NCBI GenBank assembly: GCA_023078555.1
Contig: CM041197.1
Coordinates: forward strand, 6,965,810-7,029,809
DNA: 64,000 nucleotides
Source: Ulva prolifera
Taxonomy: Eukaryota; Chlorophyta; Ulvophyceae; Ulvales; Ulvaceae
Direction of reading: 5' to 3'
This document shows, piece after piece, positions 13,950 through 25,018 of the stretch; position 1 is the first letter of the stretch; each line of letters opens with the position of its first letter. The translations under genes and the position numbers were made by a program. A model generated the notes under the pieces. The model had not been told where the DNA came from and did not search any database. It was given only the letters and a program-made list of their open reading frames with translations.

Positions 13950-15616
13950 TTGCACGGCACGTGCGCACGCCCGCACGACCAGATATGCACATGCAGGTTT
14001 GACAATTCCTGTGAAGACATAAAGAAGGTAATCATTTGGTGCATTCGTGTTTTAGGACGTCCTGGTGTCCAGGAGTGCTTTGTGCACCATCGCACGTCAC
14101 GTGCGTTGTCGATGCACGCCATGTGCGTTGCCCATGCACGGCACGTGCGCACGCCCGCACGACCAGATATGCACTTGCAGGTTTGGCAATTCCATTGAAG
14201 ACATAAAGAAGGTAATCATTTGGTGCATTCGTGTTTGAGGATGTCCTGGTGTCCAGGAGTGCTTTGTGCACCATCGCCCGCCACGTGCGTTGTCCATGCA
14301 CGCCATGTGCGTACCCCATGCACGGCACGTGCGCACGCCCGCACGACCAGATATGCACATGCAGGTTTGGCAATTCCTTTGACGACATAAAGAAGGTAAT
14401 CATTTGGTGCATTCGTGTTTGAGGACGTCCTGGTGCCCAGGAGTGCATCCTGCACCATCACACATCACGTGCGTTGCCCATGCACGGCACGTGCGCACGC
14501 CCGCACGACCAGATGTGCACATGCAGGTTTGGCAATTCCTTTGACGACATAAAGAAGGTAATCATTTGGTGCATTCGTGTTTGAGGACGTCCTGGTGTCC
14601 AGGAGTGCTTTGTGCACCATCGCCCGCCACGTGCGTTGCCCATGCCCGGCACGTGCGCACGCCCGCACGGCCAGATATGCACATGCAGGTTTGACAATTC
14701 TATTGAAAACATGGAGAAGGTTATCATGTTATGCATTCGTGTTTGAGGATGTCCTGGTGTCCAGGAGTGCTTTGTGCACCATCGCACGCCACGTGCGTTG
14801 TCCATGCACGCCATGTGCGTTGCCCATGCACGGCACGTGCGCACGCCCGCACGACCAGATATGCACATGCAGGTTTGACAATTCCTGTGAAGACATAAAG
14901 AAGGTAATCATTTGGTGCATTCGTGTTTTAGGACGTCCTGGTGTCCAGGAGTGCTTTGTGCACCATCGCACGTCACGTGCGTTGTCGATGCACGCCATGT
15001 GCGTTGCCCATGCACGGCACGTGCGCACGCCCGCACGACCAGATATGCACTTGCAGGTTTGGCAATTCCATTGAAGACATAAAGAAGGTAATCATTTGGT
15101 GCATTCGTGTTTGAGGATGTCCTGGTGTCCAGGAGTGCTTTGTGCACCATCGCCCGCCACGTGCGTTGTCCATGCACGCCATGTGCGTACCCCATGCACG
15201 GCACGTGCGCACGCCCGCACGACCAGATATGCACATGCAGGTTTGGCAATTCCTTTGACGACATAAAGAAGGTAATCATTTGGTGCATTCGTGTTTGAGG
15301 ACGTACTGGTGCCCAGGAGTGCATCCTGCACCATCACACGTCACGTGCGTTGCCCATGCACGGCACGTGCGCACGCCCGCACGACCAGATGTGCACATGC
15401 AGGTTTGGCAATTCCTTTGACGACATAAAGAAGGTAATCATTTGGTGCATTCGTGTTTGAGGACGTCCTGGTGTCCAGGAGTGCTTTGTGCACCATCGCC
15501 CGCCACGTGCGTTGCCCATGCCCGGCACGTGCGCACGCCCGCACGGCCAGATATGCACATGCAGGTTTGACAATTCTATTGAAAACATGGAGAAGGTTAT
15601 CATGTTATGCATTCGT
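13950..15616. repeat. 876-bp offset duplication in the left array
   Basis: The block 13950-14825 recurs at 14826-15616 with an 876-bp offset (two 162-bp plus three 184-bp monomers). The shared marker is GACAATTCCTGTGAAGAC at about 14006 and 14882. It ends where the next monomer in the second copy loses one T. Confidence 0.75.
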
Positions 15617-16467
15617 GTTGAGGATGTCCTGGTGTCCAGGAGTGCTTTGTGCACCATCGCACGTCACGTGCGTTGCCCATGCACGGCATGTGCGTTGCCC
15701 ATGCACGGCACGTGCGCACGCTCGCACGACCAGATATGCACATACAGTTTCAACAGCTCCATTGCAGACGTGAAGAAGGTTATTATGTCATGCATTCGTG
15801 TTTGAGGATGTCCTGGTGTCCAGGAGTGCTTTGTGCACCATCGCCCGCCACGTGCGTTGTCCATGCACGCCATGTGCGTACCCCATGCACGGCACGTGCG
15901 CACGCCCGCACGACCAGATATGCACATGCAGGTTTGGCAATTCCTTTGACGACATAAAGAAGGTAATCATTTGGTGCATTCGTGTTTGAGGACGTCCTGG
16001 TGCCCAGGAGTGCATCCTGCACCATCACACGTCACGTGCGTTGCCCATGCACGGCACGTGCGCACGCCCGCACGACCAGATGTGCACATGCAGGTTTGGC
16101 AATTCCTTTGACGACATAAAGAAGGTAATCATTTGGTGCATTCGTGTTTGAGGACGTCCTGGTGTCCAGGAGTGCTTTGTGCACCATCGCCCGCCACGTG
16201 CGTTGCCCATGCCCGGCACGTGCGCACGCCCGCACGGCCAGATATGCACATGCAGGTTTGGCAATTCCTTTGACGACATAAAGAAGGTAATCATTTGGTG
16301 CATTCGTGTTTGAGGACGTCCTGGTGCCCAGGAGTGCATCCTGCACCATCACACGTCACGTGCGTTGCCCATGCACGGCACCTGCGCACGCCCGCACGAC
16401 CAGATGTGCACATGCAGGTTTGGCAATTCCTTTGACGACATAAAGAAGGTAATCATTTGGTGCATTC

Positions 16468-18230
16468 GTGTTTGAGGACGTCCTGGTGTCCAGGAGTGCT
16501 TTGTGCACCATCGCCCGCCACGTGCGTTGCCCATGCCCGGCACGTGCGCACGCCCGCACGGCCAGATATGCACATGCAGGTTTGACAATTCTATTGAAAA
16601 CATGGAGAAGGTTATCATGTTATGCATTCGTGTTTGAGGATGTCCTGGTGTCCAGGAGTGCTTTGTGCACCATCGCACGCCACGTGCGTTGTCCATGCAC
16701 GCCATGTGCGTTGCCCATGCACGGCACGTGCGCACGCCCGCACGACCAGATATGCACTTGCAGGTTTGGCAATTCATTTGAAGACATAAAGAAGGTAATC
16801 ATTTGGTGCATTCGTGTTTGAGGACGTCCTGGTGTCCAGGAGTGCTTTGTGCACCATCGCACGCCACGTGCATTGTCCATGCACGCCATGTGCGTTGCCC
16901 ATGCACGGCACGTGCGCACGCCCGCACGACCAGATATGCACTTGCAGGTTTGGCAATTCCATTGAAGACATGAAGAAGGTAATCATTTGGTGCATTCGTG
17001 TTTGAGGATGTCCTGGTGTCCAGGAGTGCTTTGTGCACCATCGCACGCCACGTGCGCTGTCCATGCACGCCATGTGCGTTGCCCATGCACGGCACGTGCG
17101 CACGCTCGCACGACCAGATATGCACATACAGTTTCAACAGCTCCATTGCAGACGTGAAGAAGGTTATTATGTCATGCATTCGTGTTTGAGGATGTCCTGG
17201 TGTCCAGGAGTGCTTTGTGCACCATCGCCCGCCACGTGCGTTGTCCATGCACGCCATGTGCGTACCCCATGCACGGCACGTGCGCACGCCCGCACGACCA
17301 GATACGCACATGCAGTTTAAACAGGTCCATTGCAGACATGAAGAAGGTAATCATTTGGTGCATTCGTGTTTGAGGACGTCCTGGTGCCCAAGAGTGCATC
17401 CTGCACCATCACACGTCACGTGCGTTGCCCATGCACGGCACGTGCGCACGCCCGCACGACCAGATGTGCACATGCAGGTTTGGCAATTCCTTTGACGACA
17501 TAAAGAAGGTAATCATTTGGTGCATTCGTGTTTGAGGACGTCCTGGTGTCCAGGAGTGCTTTGTGCACCATCGCCCGCCACGTGCGTTGCCCATGCCTGG
17601 CACGTGCGCACGCCCGCACGACCAGATATGCACATGCAGGTTTGACAATTCTATTGAAAACATGGAGAAGGTTATCATGTTATGCATTCGTGTTGAGGAT
17701 GTCCTGGTGTCCAGGAGTGCTTTGTGCACCATCGCACGTCACGTGCGTTGCCCATGCACGGCATGTGCGTTGCCCATGCACGGCACGTGCGCACGCTCGC
17801 ACGACCAGATATGCACATACAGTTTCAACAGCTCCATTGCAGACGTGAAGAAGGTTATTATGTCATGCATTCGTGTTTGAGGATGTCCTGGTGTCCAGGA
17901 GTGCTTTGTGCACCATCGCCCGCCACGTGCGTTGTCCATGCACGCCATGTGCGTACCCCATGCACGGCACGTGCGCACGCCCGCACGTCCAGATACGCAC
18001 ATGCAGTTTAAACAGGTCCATTGCAGACATGAAGAAGGTAATCATTTGGTGCATTCGTGTTTGAGGACGTCCTGGTGCCCAAGAGTGCATCCTGCACCAT
18101 CACACGTCACGTGCGTTGCCCATGCACGGCACGTGCGCACGCCCGCACGACCAGATGTGCACATGCAGGTTTGGCAATTCCTTTGACGACATAAAGAAGG
18201 TAATCATTTGGTGCATTCGTGTCTGAGGAC
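16468..18230. repeat. Third copy of the ~1.77-kb higher-order repeat
   Basis: It matches the blocks at 10361 and 12134 (offset 4,334 bp from 12134), including the GTTATTATGTCATGC monomers and the T-deleted start at about 17692. It is separated from the first two copies by other monomer combinations, so copies of this unit are dispersed within the array. Confidence 0.75.
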
Positions 18231-18862
18231 GTCCTGGTGCCCAAGAGTGCATCCTGCACCATCGCACGTCACGTGCGTTGCCCTTGCACGGCACGTGCGC
18301 ACGCCCGCACGACCAGATATGCACATGCAGGTTTGACAATTCCTGTGAAGACATAAAGAAGGTAATCATTTGGTGCATTCGTGTTTTAGGACGTCCTGGT
18401 GTCCAGGAGTGCTTTGTGCACCATCGCACGTCACGTGCGTTGTCGATGCACGCCATGTGCGTTGCCCATGCACGGCACGTGCGCACGCCCGCACGACCAG
18501 ATATGCACTTGCAGGTTTGGCAATTCCATTGAAGACATAAAGAAGGTAATCATTTGGTGCATTCGTGTTTGAGGATGTCCTGGTGTCCAGGAGTGCTTTG
18601 TGCACCATCGCCCGCCACGTGCGTTGTCCATGCACGCCATGTGCGTACCCCATGCACGGCACGTGCGCACGCCCGCACGACCAGATATGCACATGCAGGT
18701 TTGACAATTCCTGTGAAGACATAAAAAAGGTAATCATTTGGTGCATTCGTGTTTGAGGACGTCCTGGTGTCCAGGAGTGCTTTGTGCACCATCGCCCGCC
18801 ACGTGCGTTGTCCATGCACGCCATGTGCGTACCCCATGCACGGCACGTGCGCACGCCCGCAC

Positions 18863-18865
18863 GAC
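18863..18865. repeat. Left target-site duplication (GAC) of the CACTA element
   Basis: GAC immediately precedes CACTA here and recurs right after the other end at 36156-36158. An unoccupied satellite monomer reads CCCGCACGACCAGATATGC with a single GAC, so this is a 3-bp duplication, as expected for CACTA/EnSpm integration. Confidence 0.95.
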
Positions 18866-18883
18866 CACTAGGAGAATGGTGAC
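18866..18883 (+). repeat. Left terminal inverted repeat, 18 bp
   Basis: CACTAGGAGAATGGTGAC matches the right end (36138-36155) at 18 of 18 positions in inverted orientation. The flanking bases (GTGG against ATTC) diverge at once, so the repeat is sharply bounded. Confidence 0.97.
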
Positions 18884-19215
18884 GTGGTGGTGAGGAACGT
18901 GCGAGGACGGCTCGCGGAAGAGGGATGGATGCGTGGCGGAGCCCCCGGAACGGCGAAAGGATTGTTGGCGGAGCGTCCGGAAGGCAGCCCGGAGCGTGGG
19001 CGGAAGTTCCGCGAGCGTTCCGACCGGGTGGTTTCCAAGTGCACTCCACGTGGGTATTCCGCCGGAACGTTTCCGGAGTGGTGCCGGAACGCGCGAAGGA
19101 TCCGCAATGCATCCAGAGGACTGCTTGAGGAAGAATGCTTAAAATTTCGGAATGATTCCGGATCCGGGGACGTTCCGGCAGAGCCTTGCGGAAGCCGCCT
19201 AGAAGCCTGGACGAA
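18884..19215. promoter_or_regulatory. Left subterminal region rich in CGGAA/TTCCG
   Basis: I count 14 occurrences of CGGAA or its complement TTCCG between about 18914 and 19195, in both orientations. Clustered short motifs next to the terminal repeat are typical of CACTA elements, where an element protein (TnpA in maize En/Spm) binds them to pair the ends. A 135-codon frame at 18884-19291 is best explained by base composition and is not called as a gene. The binding role is inferred. Confidence 0.7.
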
Positions 19216-19838
19216 CATGCTGGTTCATGAGGGGTTATTACTTGGTTACTCTCTGATCGATTGTGCCGGAGGCAGAGTACGTACGTGGTGAGGTCAGCGA
19301 GGCCTCCTTTACATGTGTGCCACGTGCATGTTGCCGTTGATACGGATGTGACTCGGTATCGGTGTTTGTTATCTCCCATTCACTCTATTTTAACAGGTGC
19401 ACCAAGTTTTCAACGAGTTCATGATGATATGCGTACGCAAAACTGCCTTTCCCGCAAGACCGTATGTCATGTACGCACCATTCGCGATTCTCGTTTGACC
19501 GCGAAACTATATTCATGATGTATACAAGCAGCATGTACACCGTGGTTCCGAAACAAGACAGCTTTGTTGATGTGTTCACACGTGTTTGTAGGCAGGCGGT
19601 CATGCATAGGCAATCATAAACTAGTATTGACATTGCTTACATTGAGATCTCTTCACCTTGTGACCTCTGCATGTCCATACGGAACGACATTACTACTATA
19701 ACAAGTCATGCCACGTCTAACATGTCATATACCCCACTCATACACTCGGTCACGACCGCCTGTGTTCAGGGACAGTATCTTCTCAGCCCCCGTTGGTGTC
19801 CAACTAATAGACAGACATCTTCAACCTGAGTCTTCACC
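19216..19838. other. No gene seen; downstream region of the coiled-coil gene
   Basis: This 623-bp stretch lies between the left subterminal zone and the stop codon of the minus-strand coiled-coil gene. It is less GC-rich than its surroundings. An 82-codon minus-strand frame at 19385-19633 has no recognisable motif and no clear splice partner. It may hold the 3' untranslated region of the neighbouring gene. No repeat or RNA gene was recognised. Confidence 0.5.
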
Positions 19839-22453
19839 TCACGACAGCATCTCAATCAAGGTCTGTTGAAGGTCCCGGACCTCCTCCTGCACGCCCCGCC
19901 GCTGTATCATACCGCTTACAGTACACACATATTGAGATATACTTGTTGAGATTTACTGTGGCATACCTTGTCCTGTTTGATTGATTCATCGAGCTTCTTT
20001 GCCTGCTGACCCTTCCGGTTGCGGGCGGGGCCGGATGCCAGCTTCGCTAATTCGTCCTCAGACTTGGCTATTCTTTCATTGAGAACTTCGAGGGCATGCC
20101 TGAGACACTCTTCGTCGGCCTCTGCCTGGCGCTTCTCCAGAGCCGGATGCGTATCCTTCTTCTTTGCCTTCTGCAGAACAACGATGCTGTCACACGATCT
20201 CTCGCACCTACGGAAACAACATGACCAGCATATATACGATTTTGATGCATCAGCAAGCGCACTGCATCATCATGAACGCGCGTACATGAGCCTGGGCTTA
20301 TGATAGCACAGTTTATGTCAACCTTGTGGAGGTATGTACAGATCAAGGCGTACCGGTTCATCCTCCTGTATGTCCATGTCTGCTGGGCCGCTTCGCCGAG
20401 TCTTGGGCTGTGGCATCTCGTCGTCCGCAACTTCCGGGGCGGCTGCCACTATGTGGGGTAGGACCTCGAGTTCTACGTCATCGCTGTCAGTCGGAGGTAC
20501 ATCCTTCCGTGTTCGGTTGAGAATCGGAGGTGAAGGGGGGAGATCGGCGATTGACCTGTCGCTGCCTCTCTTGCGGGCGCGTCTCCCGCCGTTGCTGGTC
20601 TCGGCCTGCGTAGCAAAGCATGTCGCGATTCTGTATCGACGCGACTTCCACGGCTGACATCGCTTTAATATCCCTGCGTCATGTACAGCATGGCCGCGAA
20701 GACGTACCCGGCCACCCTGTTGGCTCCTCCGGTGGGTGGAACGCAACGGAGATTCCGCTGTCTGTTCCTTTTTCATCTCACCCAGGATGAAATCCCTAAA
20801 GTAGTGGTTGTCAGCCACGTACACTCCGTCTTCCCGTGCCCACTGCGCGGCCGACTTCATCGTGCCATCGCCGTAAGCAGTCCTGGTTCCGATTCTGGAC
20901 AGCTGCATGTATAGGTGATGTGTCAGTGGCGTGCGCTTGTCGCGTGCACTAGGATGCTGTTGCCTAATGTGCTCGTTGTGCAGTAGCAAAACGTCCACAT
21001 CAGATGGGTCAGTTAGGCGCGGAGCACGAGAATGGTTGGTGGGCCACCAACCATTCGGGCATGCATGCATGTCAGTATTTTCACGCGCCTCGGAATGGTT
21101 GGTGGGCCACCAACCATTAGGGCATGCATGCATGTCAGTATTCACGCGCCTCGGAATGGTTGGTGGCTCACCAACCATTCGGGCATGCCTGCATCACACT
21201 ATCCACGGGCCCCGAATGGTTGGTGGGCCACCAGCCATTCGGGCATGCATGCATGTCACTATTAACGCGCCTCGGAATGCACGCGCCTGTTCTGCAGCAC
21301 GCGCCTGTTCTTCCTCTACGTCCTTCACTGCCGCGGTCACTCTCGGGTCCTTGCGGTCTCGCTCGCTCCGCCGCATCTTCTTGTTGTGATCAAAGGCTCG
21401 TCGAGGGGAACCGCTGCAAGAAAAGGTTGATCACGACTGTGCGTGTGTGCTTACACGAACACAGGATGACCACCGATTACGGCCGAACATGTGCATCCTG
21501 ACACAGTCGTGATGTCGCATGCTCAAGAGGAAACGTACTTGTACTTCACGTCCCTCAACATGCTTTTCTGGCCCCGAAATGCTTTTACTATGTTCCTCGC
21601 AGCCGTGTACGCCGTCCCCTCTTTGCCCGCCTGCATAAGTCAATCAAGTCTGGTCGTCATCGATGTACTGTGGTGGCCATTGCGTCCCGCGGCGCACGGT
21701 CCGCGGCGACCACTTCCAGCACGAAAACAGCACTTGGGTCAATCACACTACACGCTCAGCCATACAACACAACACGAAATCATCCCAATCCACCGTAATC
21801 TTCACACTACCGTATGGCAACCGCCCCAGCAAGTCCGCCCGGCGATACAGAGTCAAGTTGTTAGCAGGCTAGCACAAGCGTACCCCCGCTGCTGCCGCTG
21901 CGATCGCACCAACGTGCTGATGCATCAGCATACTTCCTTCATACATCCGCAGCTTTGGGTCGCCGGTGTCCTTCAGCAGCGCCTGCATGAGCGGAGACGC
22001 CTTGTCCTCGTCCCTCATCTGGCCCAGGATCGCCGACAACTTGTCAGTCCACATCAGCACTCCCGACTGTAGTACCTCCCATACATGATCGCTGTCGCCC
22101 GTCGCAGCGGTAGCAGTGGAGGCCGCTGTGCGTGCCGACGCCCCTGGAGCGGAGCCTCGATTCCGGGGGTTGATGGGCTGGACCAGCACCGGGGGCTCGA
22201 TGCCGCCAGCGATCTTCCCCTTCTGGAAGTAGAAAGAAATACATGTCTTCAGGGACTCCACGTTGTCGACGTCCAATGTGGCCTTGCTGTCGTTGGCCGA
22301 CGACAGTGTCATGCCGTCCGACCCCCCTCCCCTTCTCCAGATACTCCTCGCTAGCACATCCAGCATCCCATTCGCAGAATCGTCGTCCGCTGTCTCTTTG
22401 TCGACGACGATCGCGGCATCTCGCTTGAACTGGAATTGAAGGCTGTCCGACAT
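19839..22453 (-). CDS. Multi-exon coiled-coil protein of the CACTA element, possible accessory DNA-binding protein
   Basis: I do not recognise the family. The first ATG is at 22453 (MSDSLQFQFKRD). Phase-consistent exons on the minus strand are 22453-21884, 21630-21545, 21413-21320, 20902-20782, 20673-20354, 20170-19967 and 19901-19839, giving about 485 aa. A further exon may lie between 21883 and 21631, where the frame LPYGSVKITVDWDDF is open. Charged, helical segments (KDPRVTAAVKD; ALEKRQAEADEECLRHALEV; EEVRDLQQTLIEML) predict coiled coils near the C-terminus, and RRARKRG is a likely nuclear signal. It is transcribed divergently from the transposase. Its 417-bp intron (20903-21319) contains the 61-bp palindrome array. 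The position and nuclear signal suggest a TnpA-like partner binding element ends, but that is inference. Exons 1 and 5-7 are the best supported. Confidence 0.6.
20903..21319 (-). other. Proposed long intron holding the palindrome array
   Basis: On the minus strand the donor GTAGAG follows AAGGAC at 21320, and the acceptor CATGCAG precedes 20902. Both junctions are phase 0, joining VTAAVKD to LSRIGTR. At 417 bp it is far longer than the 65-140-bp introns elsewhere in the element, because it holds four 61/62-bp palindrome units. Alternative splicing into the open frame at 21060-20910 cannot be excluded. Confidence 0.5.
21031..21277. repeat. Four-unit palindrome array, 61/62-bp period
   Basis: Units start at 21031, 21093, 21154 and 21215. 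Each has arms AATGGTTGGTGG and CCACCAACCATT around a central base, followed by a spacer rich in GCATGC and CACGCGCCTCGG. The same palindrome core occurs with a different spacer at 27181-27303 and 35228-35690. The arms could form a hairpin in single-stranded DNA or RNA, or be a two-fold symmetric protein site. Confidence 0.9.
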
Positions 22454-22732
22454 CGCGACGTATACACCAGAGAGGACCGGAACCAAACAGACACTTAGCA
22501 GCCAATACGTTTACAGTAACTCCAACTTCTTTGGTACTTGGCAAAGCCTATCCGTCGATGCTGATATCCAACCTTTTGAAAACACAGTGCCGTGTTGGTG
22601 CCCGGCCATTGGCCACAGGGACACTCCCTCGTTACATCCTCACGCATGATTATCCCCCGCCACTCAACTCGTCCCCGAGTACGCTTGCACTACGCCTGAA
22701 CCTCGTTCATACCACGCCGCTCGCTTGCCGCG
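22454..22732. promoter_or_regulatory. Divergent promoter between coiled-coil gene and transposase
   Basis: The 279-bp spacer separates the ATG of the minus-strand gene (22453) from the first in-frame ATG of the transposase (22733). It contains GCCAATAC near 22502 and the inverted CCAAT core in GCCATTGGCC near 22607. No clear TATA box is seen. It is the only space available for both promoters. The motif assignment is tentative. Confidence 0.55.
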
Positions 22733-24980
22733 ATGTCTTTCCACGCATCCAAGCAGAGTTCATCGACGTTTACTGTGCAAAGAATGGCTCCGCGTAGGCG
22801 TAAGCGTGCTGTCGACGACGACCTTGCAGAAGTTGGCGTGCTGCGCCTTGATCCTCCACTTCATGATGGGGACCGAAAGTTACTATACAAGTGCACAAAA
22901 TGTAGTAAACCGTTTGACAGGATTCTGACTGCCCAGAATCACCCCCGCGCCTGCCCCGGGGGACAAGCCGCGGCGCGCGCTCAGACTCGTGACGAGGGCA
23001 CGGGAGGTGACACAGGCAACCAGCCAGTGGCGGGCAACCAGCCTCCCGGCGTTGTCGACCTCGGTCGAGTCGACGAGGTCCTCTTCGAGGTGCGCCTGTC
23101 CCTGATCACCTCGTCTGCTCTCGAGTGCTGACTATCTGGTGATCGTGATTGGTGTCATGTGGCCAGGTCCCTGAGGGCTCCGACGTATCCGAAGAAGACT
23201 ATGGAGACGAAGATGTGGACAGCCTATACGACGACGCCAGCAGTGTCTTCTCCAGCCTGTCAGGAGATGACTGGGACACAGACTCTACTAAGGTTTGTCC
23301 TTTCGGTGTCTCCCGACGCAGCCTGATTATCCGATTTGCTCTTGTGCTGGGCACCCACCCCCTGCTCCCTGTCGGTGTAAATGGCTGGTGAATATGTGCA
23401 GAGCGACTCCCTCGATGGCCGCGAGGGTCCACAGGTCGCAGCTGAGGCTGCAGCCGTGAAGGGGACTGCCGCATGGTGGCGTCAGAGACGGATGGATCCG
23501 GTCTCCGACACCTGCCGTCTCACAGTGTTGACTGTATCAATGTGGATCGCCAGCCTGAAAAGCATGTTCCGGATGAGTGATGTTGTGGTGGACATGTGGT
23601 GTCGTTTTGTGCATTACCTACTCTTACCAGATGGGAATATGTTCCCCCCATCCTTCCACCTGGTCAAGGCTGTCCTGGCTGTACCAGATGTCTCTTCAGT
23701 GACCCGGCACGTGTGCCCACAGTGCTGGACTCTCTTCCCAGGTATAAAGCCGTGTGATCATACCCGCCACTTGGACGACGTCTGCAACACCCCAGGGTGC
23801 ACCCAGAAGCGTTTCGAGGTGGACCTGGCAGGCAAGGGTGCACCTTGCCGGAGTGTCTTCTACTTTGGGGAGGCCGCATCGCTGAAAGACCTGATTCTGC
23901 AACCTGGCGTCCTTGCCGCGGTTCGTGCTCATCGAGTGCACGCCCTAATGGATCCCGCCGGTTTCTGGCAGTCTCCTACCGGACGTGCCCTGAACGCCGC
24001 ATGCGGCGGTATTTTCGACAAGGCTGACCCGGACGAAATTGCACTGCTTTTCAGCTTGGCTGCGCCCGGCTTGAGTTCGACCTATCCTGCGTCCCCGTCA
24101 CTCAGTCGCCAGGTCATCAATATCATCTGGGTCCAGTGGGGCCCGCAGTAGCCTCTCCCCGACACTAAGTCCGCTTGCAGGGGGTGACGGCGCCCAACTG
24201 TACGTGAACAAGCAACACGGGACCACAATCTGGGGCATCCGCCTGCTGGACCTCCCCCCTCATCTGTCTCATTGCAATGAGGCCTGGATCCCCCTGGGGG
24301 TAGTCGAGGGCCCAACTGAACCCACGAACATGGACAGCATCCTTGCACAGGTCCTCGAGTTCTTCAAGAAGCATGACCCAGGTACGTGTCAGTCTGGCGA
24401 GTGTGTACCCACCGCACACTCACGTCCGCCCAGTGCTTAATGTGGCTGTGTTCACTATAAACCCCCTACAATGCAGCCAGGAAGGGGGAGGACGGGGTCG
24501 AGGCTCTCAAAGTCGAGATGCCTGACGGAACAGTTCTGCGCATCTGGCCTGTGCTCTGCTGTGTGGAGGGCGACATTCCGTGGATGCAGAAGTTGACCAA
24601 CAGCATCGGGCACGGCGGCAAGAGGGCGTGCTTCCGTTGCGCCCAGAACGGCGTCTGGGTGTTCGCAGCCAACACAGTTCGGTATGTTGGCTCCAGTTGC
24701 CGTGCCGTCGCCATGCTGCCTCTGACCACCCCTGCTTACCCCTGGCATCCCTGCCAAGCCCGCCTCCGCCACCCCCTCCGACATGGCTGGGGGGCTCACT
24801 ACTGTCCTTATCAGACATCCGCCGTGCAGCTGGCTTGGGTTCCACGGCCCGGTCATCCAGCCTCAGCCGGTTCACGCTGCGGGGCCTGATCAAGGAAAGC
24901 CCCTCACAGCGGCGCAAGAGACGGAGATTGCCGCGGGGGCGGTGCCGAGGATGGTGCCCGGCAGTATGGAACCAGACCCC

Positions 24981-25018
<38 letters not shown>

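Larger units (their letters stand above)
1..18865. repeat. Left part of satellite array (162/184-bp monomers)
   Basis: The whole stretch is head-to-tail copies of one monomer. Each copy runs from GTGTTTGAGGACGTCC through CACGTG-rich DNA to GACCAGATATGCAC and ends near AAGGTAATCATTTGGTGC. Adjacent copies start 184 bp apart (for example 1321 and 1505) or 162 bp apart. The 22-bp difference is a second copy of a module beginning GTTGCCCATGCACGG. At least four 3' segment types alternate: GGTTTGGCAATTCCTTTGA, TTTTAACAGGTCCATTGCAG, GGTTTGACAATTCTATTGA and TTTCAACAGCTCCATTGCAG. The array is open at base 1 and ends exactly at the CACTA insertion. No gene, tRNA or rRNA is seen inside it. Confidence 0.98.

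Noticed and set aside
1-18865. CRISPR-like array
   Set aside because: Repeats are direct neighbours of similar sequence without unique spacers, units are 162-184 bp, and the surroundings are eukaryotic with introns.
18884-19291. 135-codon plus-strand frame in the left subterminal region
   Set aside because: It covers the CGGAA/TTCCG motifs, lacks recognisable domains, and other frames there are equally open. High GC content explains it.
18366-19379. 337-codon minus-strand frame crossing the left CACTA end
   Set aside because: It runs from the element's subterminal region into satellite, so it is a chance fusion created by the insertion.
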